Numbered from the stretch's first letter, positions 4,604 through 11,178 are shown. The stretch: 11,178 nucleotides of DNA from Flavonifractor avistercoris (GCA_019119085.1 DWXT01000002.1:1-11178); one strand, 5' to 3'. Made by a program: numbers and translations. The notes: a model not told the origin generated them from the sequence alone.

Positions 4604-7600
4604 ATGGAAAACAACGCCAACAACGGCCATGAAGCCTACGATGACCAGGTGATTTTTGTCGATACCCATCTGATCCAAAAGGCGGTGGAGGGGCTCCAGC
4701 GCTCGCGGGAGGAGTTCCAGAGCCTGCTGGAGCAGGCGGAGGGGGGAGATCCCGCCGCCTACTACGACCTGGGCGTGCGCTATGCCGAGGGCGACGGGGC
4801 GGAGCGGGATCCGGCCCGGGCGGCCCACTGGTTCTCCCTGGCCGCCGAGGACGGGGATCTCCGGGCGGTGGATCTGCTGGGCCGGTGCTATCAGGCCGGC
4901 TCCGGCGTGGAGAAGGACGAGGCCCGGGCCGTGGAGCTGTTCCAGCAGGCGGCGGAGCAGGGCTACGCCCCCGGCCAGTGCGACCTGGGCCTGTGCTACG
5001 AGAACGCCACCGGCGTGGAGAAGGACGAGGCCCGGGCGGCGGAGTGCTACCTCCAGGCCGCCGAGCAGGGCTATGCCCCCGGCCAGACCAACCTGGCGGT
5101 GTGCTATTTCAACGGCATCGGGGTGGAGCAGAGTGTGGACACTGCCCTCCAATGGCTGGAGAAGGCGGTGGAGCAGGAGTTCCCCCGGGCCCTGAACATC
5201 CTGGGGGACTGCTACTGGGACGGCACAGGGGTGGAGCGAGACCGGGCCCGCTCCGCCCGGCTCTACCGGCAGGCCGCCGACCAGGGCTATCCCCCCGCCC
5301 AGTGCAACCTGGGCCTGTGCTATGAGCACGGCGACGGGGTGGAGATGGACAAGGAGACGGCGGCGGAGTACTACCGCCAGGCCGCCCAGGAGGGCTATGC
5401 CCCCGGCCAGACCAACCTGGCGGTGCTCACCCTCCACGGCGTGGGGGTGGAGGAGGATCCCAGGGCGGCGGTGGAGTGGCTCCAGAAGGCCGCCGACCAG
5501 GATTTTCCCCGGGCTCTGGATCTGCTGGGGGACTGCTGGATGGAGGGCAGGGGGGTGGACTGCGTGGACACGTGGCGGGCCGCCGAGCTCTACCGGCGGG
5601 CCGCCGAGCAGGAGTACCCGCCGGCCCTGTGCGACCTGGGCCTGTGCTACGAGAACGCCAATGGCGTGGAGGAGGACAAGGCGCGGGCGGCGGCGCTCTA
5701 CCGGCAGGCCGCCGAGCTGGACTACGCCCCCGCCATGTGCAACCTGGCGGTGTGCTACCTCAACGGCATCGGCGTGGAGGAGAACATGGGGGAGACGGTG
5801 GCGTGGCTGGAGAAGGCGGTGGCCGCCGGCTCCCCCCGGGCCGCCGGCATCCTGGGGGACTTCTGCCTGGATGGCCGGGGGGTGGAGGTGGACAAGGAGC
5901 GGGCCATCTCCCTCTACCGGCAGGCCGCCGAAGGGGGCTACCTCCCCGCCGTGTGCAGCCTGGGCCTGTGCTATGAGACCGGCGACGGCGTGGCCCAGGA
6001 CAAGGAGCAGGCCGTGGCCTGGTACCGGCAGGCCGCCGAGGGGGGCTACGCCCCCGCCCAGACCAACCTGGCCTACTGCTGCCTCACCGGCATCGGCATG
6101 GAGCCGGACGCCGCCGGGGCCATTCCCTGGCTGGAGAAGGCGGCGGAGCAGGGCAACGCCCGGGCCCAGAGTCTGCTGGGCAACTGCTACCGGGACGGGG
6201 ACGGCGTGGAGGCCGATCTGTGCCGGGCGGCGGAGCTCTACGGGGAGGCCGCCAAGCAGGACTATCCCCCCGCCATGTGCAGCCTGGGCCTGGCCTTTGA
6301 GCTGGGAGAGGGCCTCACCCTTAATCCGGCCAACGCGGTGTACTGGTACAAAAAGGCGGCCGAGGCGGGCTACCTCCCGGCCATGACCAACCTGGCGGTG
6401 TGCTGCCTCAACGGCACCGGCACGGAGCGCAGCCCGGAGGAGGCAGCCCGGTGGCTGGAGCAGGCGGCGGAGCAGGACTTCCCCCGGGCCCAGGGGATCC
6501 TGGGCGATCTTCTCCTGACCGGCGACGGGGTGGAGCAGAACCGGGAGCGGGCGGCGGCGCTCTACCGGCAGGCGGCGGAGGGCGGCTACCTCCCCGCCTG
6601 GTGCGATCTGGGCCTGTGCTACGAAAACGGCCAGGGGATCGCCGAGGATCTGGAGCAGGCGGCGGCGTGCTACCGCCGGGCCGCCGACGGTGGCTATCTG
6701 CCCGCCATGACCAACCTGGCGGTATGCTATCTCAACGGCAACGGGGTGGAGCGCAGCCTCCAGGAGGCCGTCCGCTGGCTGGAGCAGGCGGCGGAGGGGG
6801 GCCACGCCCGGGCCCAGTGCATCCTGGGGGATTGCTGCCGGGACGGGGAGGGCACGCCCAAGGACGAGGCGCGGGCCTTCCAGCTCTACCGGCAGGGGGC
6901 GGAGCAGGACTATCCCCCCGCCCAGTGCGCCCTGGGCTACTGCTTCGAGGCGGGCATCGGCACGGCGGAGGACAAGGAGCAGGCCGCCCAGTGGTACCGG
7001 AAGGCCGCCGAGGCGGGCTACGCCACCGCCCAGTGCAACCTGGCGGTGTTCCTCCTCCACGGTGTGGGCGTAAAGCGGGAGCCCGAGGAGGCCGTCCGCT
7101 GGTTCGAGCGGGCGGCGGAGGGGGGCCACGCCCGGGCCCAGTTCCTGCTGGGGGAGCTCTGCCGCACCGGCCGGGCGGCAGAACGGGATGAGGCCCGGGC
7201 CGTCCGGCTCTACCGCCGGGCGGCGGAGCAGGGCTATGCCGACGCCATGTATGCCCTGGGCCGCTGCTATGAGCGGGGGGAGGGCACGGCCGCGGATCCG
7301 GCCCAGGCGGCGGAGTGGTACCGGAGGGCCGCCGAGCGGGGCCACGAGGAGGCCGGAGACGCCCTGCTCCGCTGCCGCAAGCGGAAGGCCCAGGCCGACC
7401 CGGCCCGTGCCGCCGAGGCCGAGCGCCTCCGCAAGGCCGCCGGGGCCGGGGATTTCCAGGCCATGTGCCGGCTGGCCGTGCTGTGCCAGCGGGGCGAGGG
7501 GACGCCCAAAAATCCGGCCCAGGCGGTGAACTGGTACCGGCAGGCCGCCGAAGGGGGCTATGCCCCAGGCCAGACCGGCCTGGCCCGCTGCCTGCTGGAG

Positions 7601-7861
7601 GGGCAGGGCGTGCGGGCCGACCCGGCCCAGGCGGTGATCTGGCTGGAGCGGGCCGCCGGGCAGGAGGATCCCCAGGCCCTCACCCTGCTGGGGGAGTGCC
7701 TCCGGGACGGCCGGGGCGTCCCCGCAGACCCGGCCCGGGCGGAGGAGTGCCTCCGCCGGGCGGCCGCCCTGGAGCAGGAGGGGACAGGAGAAACCCCGGC
7801 GCCGGCGGAGCCGCGCCCCAAAAAGAAATCCTTCCTGAGCCGGCTCTTCGGCGGGAAATAA
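4604..7861 (+). CDS. Giant Sel1-like repeat protein (28 repeats)
   Basis: The protein has 1085 aa and no signal peptide or hydrophobic segment, so it is probably cytoplasmic. After a helical N-terminal region (1-49) come 28 consecutive Sel1-like repeats of 36 residues (50-1058), each with the alpha-alpha pattern A-x3-LG-x2-Y-x2-G-x-GV and ending in YRQAAE-like helices. Such repeats build solenoids that bind other proteins; no enzymatic domain is present. Repeats 2-25 follow a strict A-B-C order (ILGDCY, LGLCYE and TNLAVCYLNG types), that is a 108-residue superperiod. Repeat 8 has one extra residue and repeat 25 is degenerate. The C-terminal tail (1059-1085) is Pro/Ala-rich and ends KKKSFLSRLFGGK, a cationic amphipathic stretch that might touch membranes. 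GGGGAG (4592-4597) supports the start. The gene is divergent from the LytTR operon; a functional link is inference. Confidence 0.9.
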   Translation: MENNANNGHEAYDDQVIFVDTHLIQKAVEGLQRSREEFQSLLEQAEGGDPAAYYDLGVRYAEGDGAERDPARAAHWFSLAAEDGDLRAVDLLGRCYQAGSGVEKDEARAVELFQQAAEQGYAPGQCDLGLCYENATGVEKDEARAAECYLQAAEQGYAPGQTNLAVCYFNGIGVEQSVDTALQWLEKAVEQEFPRALNILGDCYWDGTGVERDRARSARLYRQAADQGYPPAQCNLGLCYEHGDGVEMDKETAAEYYRQAAQEGYAPGQTNLAVLTLHGVGVEEDPRAAVEWLQKAADQDFPRALDLLGDCWMEGRGVDCVDTWRAAELYRRAAEQEYPPALCDLGLCYENANGVEEDKARAAALYRQAAELDYAPAMCNLAVCYLNGIGVEENMGETVAWLEKAVAAGSPRAAGILGDFCLDGRGVEVDKERAISLYRQAAEGGYLPAVCSLGLCYETGDGVAQDKEQAVAWYRQAAEGGYAPAQTNLAYCCLTGIGMEPDAAGAIPWLEKAAEQGNARAQSLLGNCYRDGDGVEADLCRAAELYGEAAKQDYPPAMCSLGLAFELGEGLTLNPANAVYWYKKAAEAGYLPAMTNLAVCCLNGTGTERSPEEAARWLEQAAEQDFPRAQGILGDLLLTGDGVEQNRERAAALYRQAAEGGYLPAWCDLGLCYENGQGIAEDLEQAAACYRRAADGGYLPAMTNLAVCYLNGNGVERSLQEAVRWLEQAAEGGHARAQCILGDCCRDGEGTPKDEARAFQLYRQGAEQDYPPAQCALGYCFEAGIGTAEDKEQAAQWYRKAAEAGYATAQCNLAVFLLHGVGVKREPEEAVRWFERAAEGGHARAQFLLGELCRTGRAAERDEARAVRLYRRAAEQGYADAMYALGRCYERGEGTAADPAQAAEWYRRAAERGHEEAGDALLRCRKRKAQADPARAAEAERLRKAAGAGDFQAMCRLAVLCQRGEGTPKNPAQAVNWYRQAAEGGYAPGQTGLARCLLEGQGVRADPAQAVIWLERAAGQEDPQALTLLGECLRDGRGVPADPARAEECLRRAAALEQEGTGETPAPAEPRPKKKSFLSRLFGGK
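4751..7777 (+). repeat. Array of 28 Sel1 repeats, with a 324-bp superperiod
   Basis: This is the DNA encoding repeats 1-28. The 108-bp unit is nested in a 324-bp unit (types A, B, C) that recurs eight times from 4859 to 7453, the last C copy being degenerate. It is followed by B-, C- and A-like copies in a shifted order. Like positions in successive 324-bp units are closer to each other than to their immediate neighbours. This indicates growth by duplication of the three-repeat block. Confidence 0.85.
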
Positions 7862-7865
7862 CAAG

Positions 7866-7892
7866 GAGGCCGCGGACGATGTCCGCGGCCTC
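7866..7892. terminator. 12-bp perfect hairpin after the Sel1 gene
   Basis: GAGGCCGCGGAC (7866-7877), loop GAT, then GTCCGCGGCCTC (7881-7892), starting 5 nt after the Sel1 stop codon. On the plus strand it is followed by A-rich sequence rather than a T-tract. It may terminate weakly or protect the 3' end of the mRNA. Confidence 0.5.
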
Positions 7893-7893
7893 A

Positions 7894-7929
7894 CAAAATA
7901 AATGCGGGCGCCGCAGCTGCGGCGCCCGC
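7894..7929 (-). terminator. Terminator of rny
   Basis: GCGGGCGCCGCAG (7904-7916) and CTGCGGCGCCCGC (7917-7929) form a perfect 26-bp palindrome, 5 nt after the rny stop. On the minus strand it is followed by ATTTATTTTG (7903..7894), a usable U-rich tract. In the plus direction the following sequence is not T-rich. Confidence 0.75.
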
Positions 7930-7934
7930 GCGGG

Positions 7935-9482
7935 TTATTTGGCGTACTCGATGACCTTGGTCTCGCGGATCATGTTCACCTTGATCTGGCCGGGATACTC
8001 CAGCTCTTCCTCGATCTTCTTGGCGATGTCCCGGGCCAGGAGCACCATCTGATCCTCGCTGACCTGGTCGGGCTTGACCATGATGCGCACCTCGCGGCCG
8101 GCCTGGATGGCGTAGGACTTTTCCACCCCGGGGAAGGAGGAGGTGACCTCCTCCAGCTTCTCCAGCCGCTTGATATAGTTCTCCAGGTTCTCCCGCCGGG
8201 CCCCGGGCCGGGCGGCGGAGATGGCGTCGGCCGCCTGCACGATGCAGGCCACCACGGTGCGGGGCTCCACATCGTTGTGGTGGGCCTCGATGGCGTGAAC
8301 CACGTCCTCGTTCTCCCGGTACTTCCGGGCCAGCTCCACGCCGATCTGCACGTGGGAGCCCTCCACCTCGTGGTCGATGGACTTGCCCAGGTCGTGGAGC
8401 AGGCCAGCCCGCTTGGCCTGGGTGATGTCGGCGCCGATCTCGGCGGCGATGAGCCCCGCCAGGTGGGACACCTCGATGGAGTGGTTGAGCACGTTCTGGC
8501 CGTAGCTGGTGCGGTAGCGCATCCGGCCCAGCAGCTTGATGAGCTCCGGGTGCAGGCCGTGGACGTTGGTCTCAAACACGGCCCGCTCGCCCTCGGCCTT
8601 GATGGTGGCGTCCACCTCCCGCTTGGCCTTCTCCACCATCTCCTCGATGCGGGTGGGGTGGATGCGGCCGTCCTGGATCAGCTTCTCCAGGGCGATGCGG
8701 GCGATCTCCCGGCGCACCGGGTCAAAGCAGGAGACGGTGATGGCCTCCGGCGTGTCGTCGATGATCAGATCCACGCCGGTGAGGGTCTCCAGCGTGCGGA
8801 TGTTGCGGCCCTCCCGGCCGATGATGCGCCCCTTCATCTCGTCGTTGGGCAGGGGCACCACGGAGACGGTGGCCTCCGCCACGTGGTCGGCGGCGCAGCG
8901 CTGGATGGCCAGGGAGAGGATCTCCCGGGCGCGGGTGTCCGCCTCCTCCTTGAACTGGGCCTCGATCTCCCGCACCTTCATGGCCGACTCGTGGGTGACC
9001 TCCTCGGCCAGCTGGTCGATGAGGTAGTTCTTTGCCTCCTCGGCGGTGAAGCCGGAGATGCGCTCCAGCACCTCCATCTGGGTCTTCTTGACGGTGGCGA
9101 CCTCCTCCCGGGCCTCGTCCAGCTCGGTCAGCTTGCGCTGCAGGGTCTCCTCCTTCTTCTCCATGTTCTCGGTCTTGCGATCCAGGTTCTCCTCCTTCTG
9201 CTGGAGACGGCGCTCCTGCTTCTGGAGATCGGCCCGGCGCTCCTTGACCTCGCGCTCGTACTCGTTGCGGGCCTGGAGGATCTCCTCCTTGGCCTCCACC
9301 AGCGCCTCCCGCTTCTTGCTCTCGGCGCTCTTGATGGACTCGTTGATGATCCGCTTGGCCTCCTCCTCGGCGCTGTTGATCTCCTTCTCCGCGGTACGCT
9401 TGCGGAGCTGGATGCCGATTAAGATGCCTATGACCAATGCGACCACTGCCGCGATCACACAGGTAATAACAGCCTGTATCAA
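7935..9482 (-). CDS. rny: Ribonuclease Y
   Basis: RNase Y is the membrane-anchored endoribonuclease that starts bulk mRNA decay in many Bacillota. The 515-aa protein has the full family layout. A transmembrane anchor (residues 4-24) is followed by a long charged coiled coil (about 26-190). A KH RNA-binding domain with GREG (222-225) inside KGRIIGREGRNIRTLE comes next. The metal-dependent HD phosphodiesterase domain follows, with H334, the H363-D364 pair in LLHDLGK and a later aspartate in QAADAIS (D419). The usual C-terminal domain ends VIEYAK. No key residue is missing. The start is a TTG (9482..9480): no in-frame ATG lies upstream near GGAGGTG, which sits about 10 nt before it, and the resulting N-terminus MIQAVITC is normal for the family. 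It has its own strong promoter and terminator. Confidence 0.97.
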   Translation of the reverse strand: MIQAVITCVIAAVVALVIGILIGIQLRKRTAEKEINSAEEEAKRIINESIKSAESKKREALVEAKEEILQARNEYEREVKERRADLQKQERRLQQKEENLDRKTENMEKKEETLQRKLTELDEAREEVATVKKTQMEVLERISGFTAEEAKNYLIDQLAEEVTHESAMKVREIEAQFKEEADTRAREILSLAIQRCAADHVAEATVSVVPLPNDEMKGRIIGREGRNIRTLETLTGVDLIIDDTPEAITVSCFDPVRREIARIALEKLIQDGRIHPTRIEEMVEKAKREVDATIKAEGERAVFETNVHGLHPELIKLLGRMRYRTSYGQNVLNHSIEVSHLAGLIAAEIGADITQAKRAGLLHDLGKSIDHEVEGSHVQIGVELARKYRENEDVVHAIEAHHNDVEPRTVVACIVQAADAISAARPGARRENLENYIKRLEKLEEVTSSFPGVEKSYAIQAGREVRIMVKPDQVSEDQMVLLARDIAKKIEEELEYPGQIKVNMIRETKVIEYAK

Positions 9483-9614
9483 GGGTTTCCCACACCTCCA
9501 TTTCTTGGATTTTCAAAGTTCTAATGTCACAATTTGATGCATGCGCGCCGCCTGCTCTTGGGCAGTACGCACAAAATTTGAAGAACCTGCCCGCGGTTCC
9601 GCAAAATATTACAC
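9483..9614 (-). promoter_or_regulatory. Long rny 5' leader with two short inverted repeats
   Basis: From the promoter the rny transcript should begin near 9615, giving about 130 nt of untranslated leader. Within it GGGCAG/CTGCCC (9560-9565 and 9587-9592) and GAACC/GGTTC (9583-9587 and 9595-9599) are alternative, overlapping stems. No known riboswitch is recognised. A cleavage or translation control site is only a possibility. Confidence 0.35.
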
Positions 9615-9621
9615 CTAATCT

Positions 9622-9650
9622 ATTTTAAGACCCGAAGGGCTTTCTGTCAA
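9622..9650 (-). promoter_or_regulatory. Near-consensus promoter of rny
   Basis: On the minus strand a perfect TTGACA (9650..9645) and TAAAAT (9627..9622, 5 of 6) are separated by exactly 17 nt. It lies 40 nt downstream of the dCMP deaminase stop codon. That gene shows no clear terminator, so rny may also receive read-through. Confidence 0.85.
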
Positions 9651-9690
9651 GAAAATTCGTGTGGGAAGCAAGGGGGCGGGGCGGGCCGGC

Positions 9691-10173
9691 TCAGCGGCCG
9701 GGGGGCAGGGAGTCGTCCTCCTCCACCCAGTCGGACACCTCCACCACCCGGTATTCCGTGGGGGTGTCCCGGATAACCACCCGCCGGATGCCCGCGTTGA
9801 TGATGAGCCGCCGGCACATGGAGCAGGAGGTGGAGCCGGGGATCAGCGCCCCCGTCTCCGGGGCCACGCATACCATGTAGAGGGTGGCCCCCAGGGTGTC
9901 CCGCCGGGCGGCGGAGATGATGGCGTTGGCCTCGGCGTGGACGGAGCGGCACAGCTCGTACCGCTCCCCGGAGGGGATGTTCAGGGCCTCCCGGGTGCAG
10001 TAGTTCAGATCCACGCAGTTGCGCCGCCCCCGGGGGGCGCCGTTGTAGCCGGTGGAGATGATCTCGTCGCTCTTCACCAGGATGGCGCCGTAGCACCGGC
10101 GCAGGCAGGTGGAGCGGCCGGCCACAGTCTCGGCGATGTTCAGATAGTAATTCTCCTTGTCAATGCGTCCCAT
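9691..10173 (-). CDS. dCMP deaminase family protein (ComEB-like)
   Basis: A 160-aa zinc-dependent cytidine/deoxycytidylate deaminase-fold protein. The expected reaction is dCMP to dUMP, feeding dTMP synthesis in the cytoplasm. The zinc-binding catalytic motif is HAE (H79, E81 as proton shuttle) and the second motif provides C117 and C120 in TSCSMCRRLIINAGI. The usual proline before the first cysteine (PCxxC) is replaced by serine. TGYNGAPRG (41-49) is the conserved substrate-loop region of the family, and LCRSVHAEANAI (74-85) the active-site helix. The start at 10173 is set by GGGAGGG (10186..10180), 6 nt upstream. It is monocistronic from its own promoter. Deaminases of this fold also act on other nucleotides, so the exact substrate is not certain. 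Confidence 0.9.
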   Translation of the reverse strand: MGRIDKENYYLNIAETVAGRSTCLRRCYGAILVKSDEIISTGYNGAPRGRRNCVDLNYCTREALNIPSGERYELCRSVHAEANAIISAARRDTLGATLYMVCVAPETGALIPGSTSCSMCRRLIINAGIRRVVIRDTPTEYRVVEVSDWVEEDDSLPPGR

Positions 10174-10200
10174 AGACGGCCCTCCCGTGCTTTTTGGATC

Positions 10201-10229
10201 AGTATACCGGCTTTTTGCCCCGGCGGCAA
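10201..10229 (-). promoter_or_regulatory. Promoter of the dCMP deaminase gene
   Basis: On the minus strand TTGCCG (10229..10224, 4 of 6) and TATACT (10206..10201, 5 of 6) are separated by 17 nt. TTGCC (10215-10219) and GGCAA (10225-10229) form a dyad overlapping the -35 and spacer, a possible operator. Confidence 0.65.
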
Positions 10230-10254
10230 GCCCAAAACTGCCCGCCGGTCACGG

Positions 10255-10270
10255 ACAATTCACATATTGT
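10255..10270. promoter_or_regulatory. Dyad upstream of the zinc-ribbon gene promoter
   Basis: ACAAT (10255-10259) and ATTGT (10266-10270) make a 5-bp inverted repeat with a 6-nt spacer. It lies 14 nt upstream of the -35 at 10285. The position suits an activator site, but a repeat this short in AT-rich sequence may be chance. Confidence 0.25.
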
Positions 10271-10284
10271 TTACGATTGCTTCC

Positions 10285-10313
10285 TTGACGAAAAATCCCG
10301 CAGGCGCTATGAT
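10285..10313 (+). promoter_or_regulatory. Promoter of the zinc-ribbon membrane protein gene
   Basis: TTGACG (10285-10290, 5 of 6) and TATGAT (10308-10313, 5 of 6) are separated by 17 nt. The predicted start near 10320 leaves about 43 nt before the ATG at 10363. Confidence 0.82.
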
Positions 10314-10362
10314 AGGTTCAGAAAAAATTAAGGTTTACCTGCAAAGGAGACGACCGTATTTC

Positions 10363-10758
10363 ATGGTAATGAACTTCCTACGAAAACTGATGTACGGCCG
10401 GTATGGCAGCGATCAGCTCTCCCTCTTCCTGCTGGTGGTCTATGTCCTGCTCATCCTTCTGTCCGGCCTGCCCCACATGGGGTGGCTCTCCTGGCTGGCC
10501 CTGGTGGTGCTGGTGTGGGATCTGTTCCGCATGTTCTCCCGCCGCATCGACCGCCGCCGGGCGGAGAACGCCCGGTTCCTGGCCCTGGCCGGCCCGGTAG
10601 TCCGCTGGCTCCGCCTGCGGCACAACATCCACCGGGACAAGGAGCACCGCTATTTCAAGTGCCCCAACTGCGGGCAGTACCTGCGGGTGCCCCGGGGGAA
10701 GGGGAAGATCACCGTCACCTGCCGCAACTGCGGCGCCAGCTTTGAGGAGCGGAGCTGA
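10363..10758 (+). CDS. Small two-TM protein with a C-terminal zinc ribbon
   Basis: The protein has 131 aa. A short basic N-terminus is followed by two hydrophobic segments (about 19-36 and 40-58) and then a very basic helix (SRRIDRRRAE, 59-68; also RWLRLRHNIHRDK). The C-terminal zinc ribbon has two CxxC knuckles, C100/C103 and C120/C123, separated by LRVPRGKGKITVT. Both knuckles are intact, so one zinc ion is expected. The ribbon should face the cytoplasm next to the membrane. I recognise the architecture from clostridial hypothetical proteins but no experimentally known function. The start at 10363 is preceded by AAGGAG at a rather long 13-nt spacing; a second in-frame ATG at 10369 is farther still, so 10363 is preferred. 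It has its own promoter and terminator. Confidence 0.8.
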   Translation: MVMNFLRKLMYGRYGSDQLSLFLLVVYVLLILLSGLPHMGWLSWLALVVLVWDLFRMFSRRIDRRRAENARFLALAGPVVRWLRLRHNIHRDKEHRYFKCPNCGQYLRVPRGKGKITVTCRNCGASFEERS

Positions 10759-10770
10759 ACATCAGGATCC

Positions 10771-10800
10771 ACAGGCCGGCGCACCCCGCCGGCCTGTTTT
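10771..10800 (+). terminator. Rho-independent terminator of the zinc-ribbon gene
   Basis: ACAGGCCGGCG (10771-10781), a 5-nt loop, then CGCCGGCCTGT (10787-10797) form a perfect 11-bp stem. It runs into TTTT (10797-10800), 12 nt after the stop codon. Confidence 0.88.
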
Positions 10801-10801
10801 G

Positions 10802-10835
10802 CGCCCTTTACAGGGGGCGGAAAAGCTGATATGCT
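10802..10835 (+). promoter_or_regulatory. Promoter and candidate operator of the CsoR-family gene
   Basis: TTTACA (10807-10812, 5 of 6) and an extended -10, TG at 10827-10828 then TATGCT at 10830-10835, are separated by 17 nt. CGCCC (10802-10806) and GGGCG (10815-10819) form an inverted repeat around the -35 containing a G-tract. CsoR-type operators are G-tract dyads that overlap promoters, so this is a good candidate for autoregulation. Confidence 0.6.
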
Positions 10836-10865
10836 AGGGACAAATCAGGAAAGAGGGTGAGAGCC

Positions 10866-11141
10866 ATGCGGCAGTGCATGGACGCGGACAACCTCCACCG
10901 GAGGCTGAGGAAGATTATCGGGCAGGTGCAGGCCATCGACCGCATGGTGGACGAGGACGTGCCCTGCGAGGATGTGCTGGCCCAGATCAACGCGGCCAAG
11001 TCCGCCCTCCACGGGTGCGGCAAGGTGGTGCTGGAGGGGCACATCAGGCATTGTGTCCGGGACGGCATCGAGCACGGCGACGCCGACCAGACCATCGAGA
11101 GCTTCACCAAGGCGGTGGAGCGGTTTGCCAACATGAGCTAA
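10866..11141 (+). CDS. CsoR-family metal-sensing transcriptional repressor
   Basis: A 91-aa all-helical repressor of the CsoR/RcnR (DUF156) family, which leaves its operator when it binds metal. The family signature is clear: LHRRLRKIIGQVQAIDRMV (10-28), then CEDVLAQINAAKSAL. Three metal-ligand positions are filled as in copper-sensing CsoR: C34, H59 and C63, with the classic spacings of 25 and 4. A copper (Cu(I)) sensor is therefore favoured over the formaldehyde-sensing or persulfide-sensing branches. Unusual extra cysteines are C4 and C51. The start at 10866 has GAGGGTGAG just upstream; a GTG at 10857 would overlap this site. Copper exporter or chaperone genes usually follow, but the window ends and a strong hairpin follows this gene. 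Confidence 0.9.
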   Translation: MRQCMDADNLHRRLRKIIGQVQAIDRMVDEDVPCEDVLAQINAAKSALHGCGKVVLEGHIRHCVRDGIEHGDADQTIESFTKAVERFANMS

Positions 11142-11143
11142 AC

Positions 11144-11178
11144 CCCTTCCAAACGCGGCTGTGCCGCGTTTGGAAGGG
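11144..11178 (+). terminator. Perfect 16-bp inverted repeat after the CsoR gene (probable terminator)
   Basis: CCCTTCCAAACGCGGC (11144-11159), loop TGT, then GCCGCGTTTGGAAGGG (11163-11178), starting 2 nt after the stop codon and ending at the window edge. A terminator is likely, but any T-tract lies outside the window. A repeat element is the alternative. Confidence 0.6.

Noticed and set aside
4751..7777. CRISPR array or tandem DNA satellite
   Set aside because: The periodicity is 108 and 324 bp with an unbroken coding frame and protein-level Sel1 consensus. There are no short identical repeats with unique spacers.
4532..7894. 1120-aa open frame on the minus strand opposite the Sel1 gene
   Set aside because: It is the antisense shadow of a GC-rich repeat gene: low-complexity Gly/Leu/Pro/Arg protein that mirrors the 36-residue period, with no ribosome-binding site or recognisable domain. 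The plus-strand frame has clear Sel1 repeats, a promoter and a start.
7866..7929. Tandem palindromes as an attachment site or mobile-element end
   Set aside because: Two unrelated hairpins between convergent genes are explained by transcription termination. No recombinase gene or target duplication is visible.
7902..9422. 506-aa plus-strand open frame opposite rny
   Set aside because: Leu/Asp/Val/Gly-rich antisense shadow of a clear RNase Y gene, beginning inside the rny terminator palindrome.
9651..9690. Terminator after the dCMP deaminase gene
   Set aside because: CCGGC/GCCGG near the stop gives only a 5-bp stem, mostly inside the coding end, with no T-tract directly after it.

Overview
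The window is GC-rich bacterial chromosome with AT-richer intergenic gaps and strong Shine-Dalgarno sequences. The gene families (RNase Y, a LytTR regulator paired with a DUF3021 membrane protein, a CsoR-type repressor, a ComEB-like dCMP deaminase) point to Bacillota. The high GC and protein style suggest a gut-type Oscillospiraceae relative (Flavonifractor/Lawsonibacter-like). The genus is inference; no rRNA or other marker is present.

Layout, left to right. (1) 1-746: the start codon of a divergent gene at the extreme left edge, a regulatory gap with two short dyads, and a flavodoxin-fold NAD(P)H/FMN reductase ending at a terminator. (2) 764-2179, minus strand: an APC-superfamily amino-acid permease with its own extended -10 promoter and a dyad at its predicted transcription start. 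(3) 2217-4436, minus strand: five genes in tight order. They are a LytTR DNA-binding regulator, a DUF3021 membrane protein fused to a second membrane domain, a 56-aa membrane protein that overlaps its upstream gene by ATGA, a 135-aa membrane protein paralogous to the second domain of the fusion, and a 99-aa membrane protein. (4) 4437-4603: a divergent promoter region with a perfect 8-bp dyad. (5) 4604-7861, plus strand: a 1085-aa solenoid protein of 28 Sel1-like repeats, most of them arranged in a three-repeat superperiod. (6) 7862-7934: back-to-back hairpins. (7) 7935-9482, minus strand: RNase Y (rny) with a TTG start, a near-consensus promoter and a leader of about 130 nt. (8) 9691-10173, minus strand: a dCMP deaminase. 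(9) 10363-10758, plus strand: a small two-TM protein with a C-terminal zinc ribbon. (10) 10866-11141, plus strand: a CsoR-family metal-sensing repressor, followed by a 16-bp inverted repeat at the right edge.

How the genes may work together. Regions 3-5 are the most interesting part. LytTR regulators encoded beside a membrane protein are known in Bacillota as one-step membrane-controlled regulatory systems. This example has an enlarged membrane component (a fusion plus three further small membrane proteins). It faces a giant Sel1 scaffold gene across a short gap with candidate operator sequences, so the Sel1 protein is a plausible output. That link is inference. The other genes look like independent single-gene housekeeping or stress units, each with its own recognisable promoter.
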